Shown here piece after piece: positions 63,650 through 64,000 of a DNA stretch of 64,000 nt. Origin of the DNA: Eulemur rufifrons (Eukaryota > Chordata > Mammalia > Primates > Lemuridae). Numbering within the stretch: the stretch's first letter is position 1; every line of letters starts with the position of its first letter. The notes under the pieces were generated by a model. That model ran no database searches and was not told where the DNA came from. It saw nothing but the letters and a program-made list of their open reading frames with translations. Where the stretch lies: contig NC_090989.1 of NCBI RefSeq assembly GCF_041146395.1, positions 124,743,501 through 124,807,500 on the forward strand. Direction: 5' to 3'. The position numbers and the translations under genes are program-made.

Positions 63650-63975
63650 TTTTTTTTTTTTTTTTTTTTTAAGAGACAGGATAGAGACAGGATCTTGCTC
63701 TATCTCTCAGGCTGGAGTGCCGTGACACAATCATAGCTCACTGCAGTCTCAGACTTCTGGGCTCAAGCCATCTTCCTTCCTCAGCCTCCCGAGTAGCTAG
63801 GACTACGAGTGGGCACCACCATGCCCACTTAGTTTTTAAATTTTTTTTTGTAGAGACAGGGTCTTACTCTGTCACCCATGCTAGTCTTGAACTCAAGTGA
63901 TCCTCCTGCCTCAGCCTCCCAAGCCTCTGGGTTCACAGGTCTGAGATTACGGGCGTGAACCACGACGCCCTGCTA
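63650..63975 (-). mobile_element. Alu, antisense, older
   Basis: A T tail (63651-63670) is followed by a reversed dimeric Alu ending cgtgaaccacgacgccctgc. Flanks aacattcttt and tacgttcttt are a degraded duplication. Confidence 0.85.
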
Positions 63976-64000
63976 CGTTCTTTTAATTATGTACCCGAGT

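Overview
The window is nuclear DNA from a mammal, most likely a strepsirrhine primate of the lemur type. It holds dimeric 7SL-derived Alu SINEs, which are found in primates. Several carry a middle segment (ttatctggccaactaaaata) and a right arm (gaggttgctgtgagctaggc, then tgacgccacggcactcac) that I know from lemur Alus and not from monkeys or apes. The rest is a normal mammalian repeat mix: L1, L2, MIR, MaLR LTRs, hAT MITEs and microsatellites.

The only protein-coding gene I can support is on the minus strand, in the left 27.7 kb. It is the 5' part of COL6A5 (collagen VI alpha-5, also called COL29A1). Eleven exons join in frame, with every junction at a GT/AG site, to give 4227 coding bases, which is 1409 codons without a stop. 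In transcript order they are: signal peptide (27669-27603); one exon for each of the vWA domains N1 (25638-25039), N2 (21607-20975), N3 (16703-16143), N4 (13129-12575), N5 (10452-9877) and N6 (6860-6285); three exons for N7 (4068-3728, 3627-3546, 2048-1906); and a Cys-rich hinge plus the first Gly-X-Y triplets (1318-1226). The triple helix and C-terminal domains lie beyond the left edge. The start codon is 24 bases inside an exon with a good acceptor, so at least one noncoding first exon should lie further right.

From 27.7 to 64 kb I find no coding exon. This part is upstream or intergenic DNA (or a long 5' UTR intron) with heavy transposon content: a 5'-truncated, internally deleted L1 (27.9-30.9 kb), a second L1 3' end (31.2-32.1 kb), old antisense L1 pieces, many Alus, two MaLR LTRs nested in an L1 (60.8-61.6 kb) and an ERV-type LTR (62.8-63.4 kb). 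The one regulatory candidate is a CpG island at about 46.93-47.33 kb with no gene attached. It could be the distant COL6A5 promoter or a noncoding RNA promoter.

The most unusual sequence feature is a 103-base, gap-free copy of part of the N4 exon (99/103 identical, frame open) inside the neighbouring intron, 169 bases downstream of that exon. I found no sign of a wholly new biological system. Transposon boundaries are approximate unless a target-site duplication (TSD) is given.
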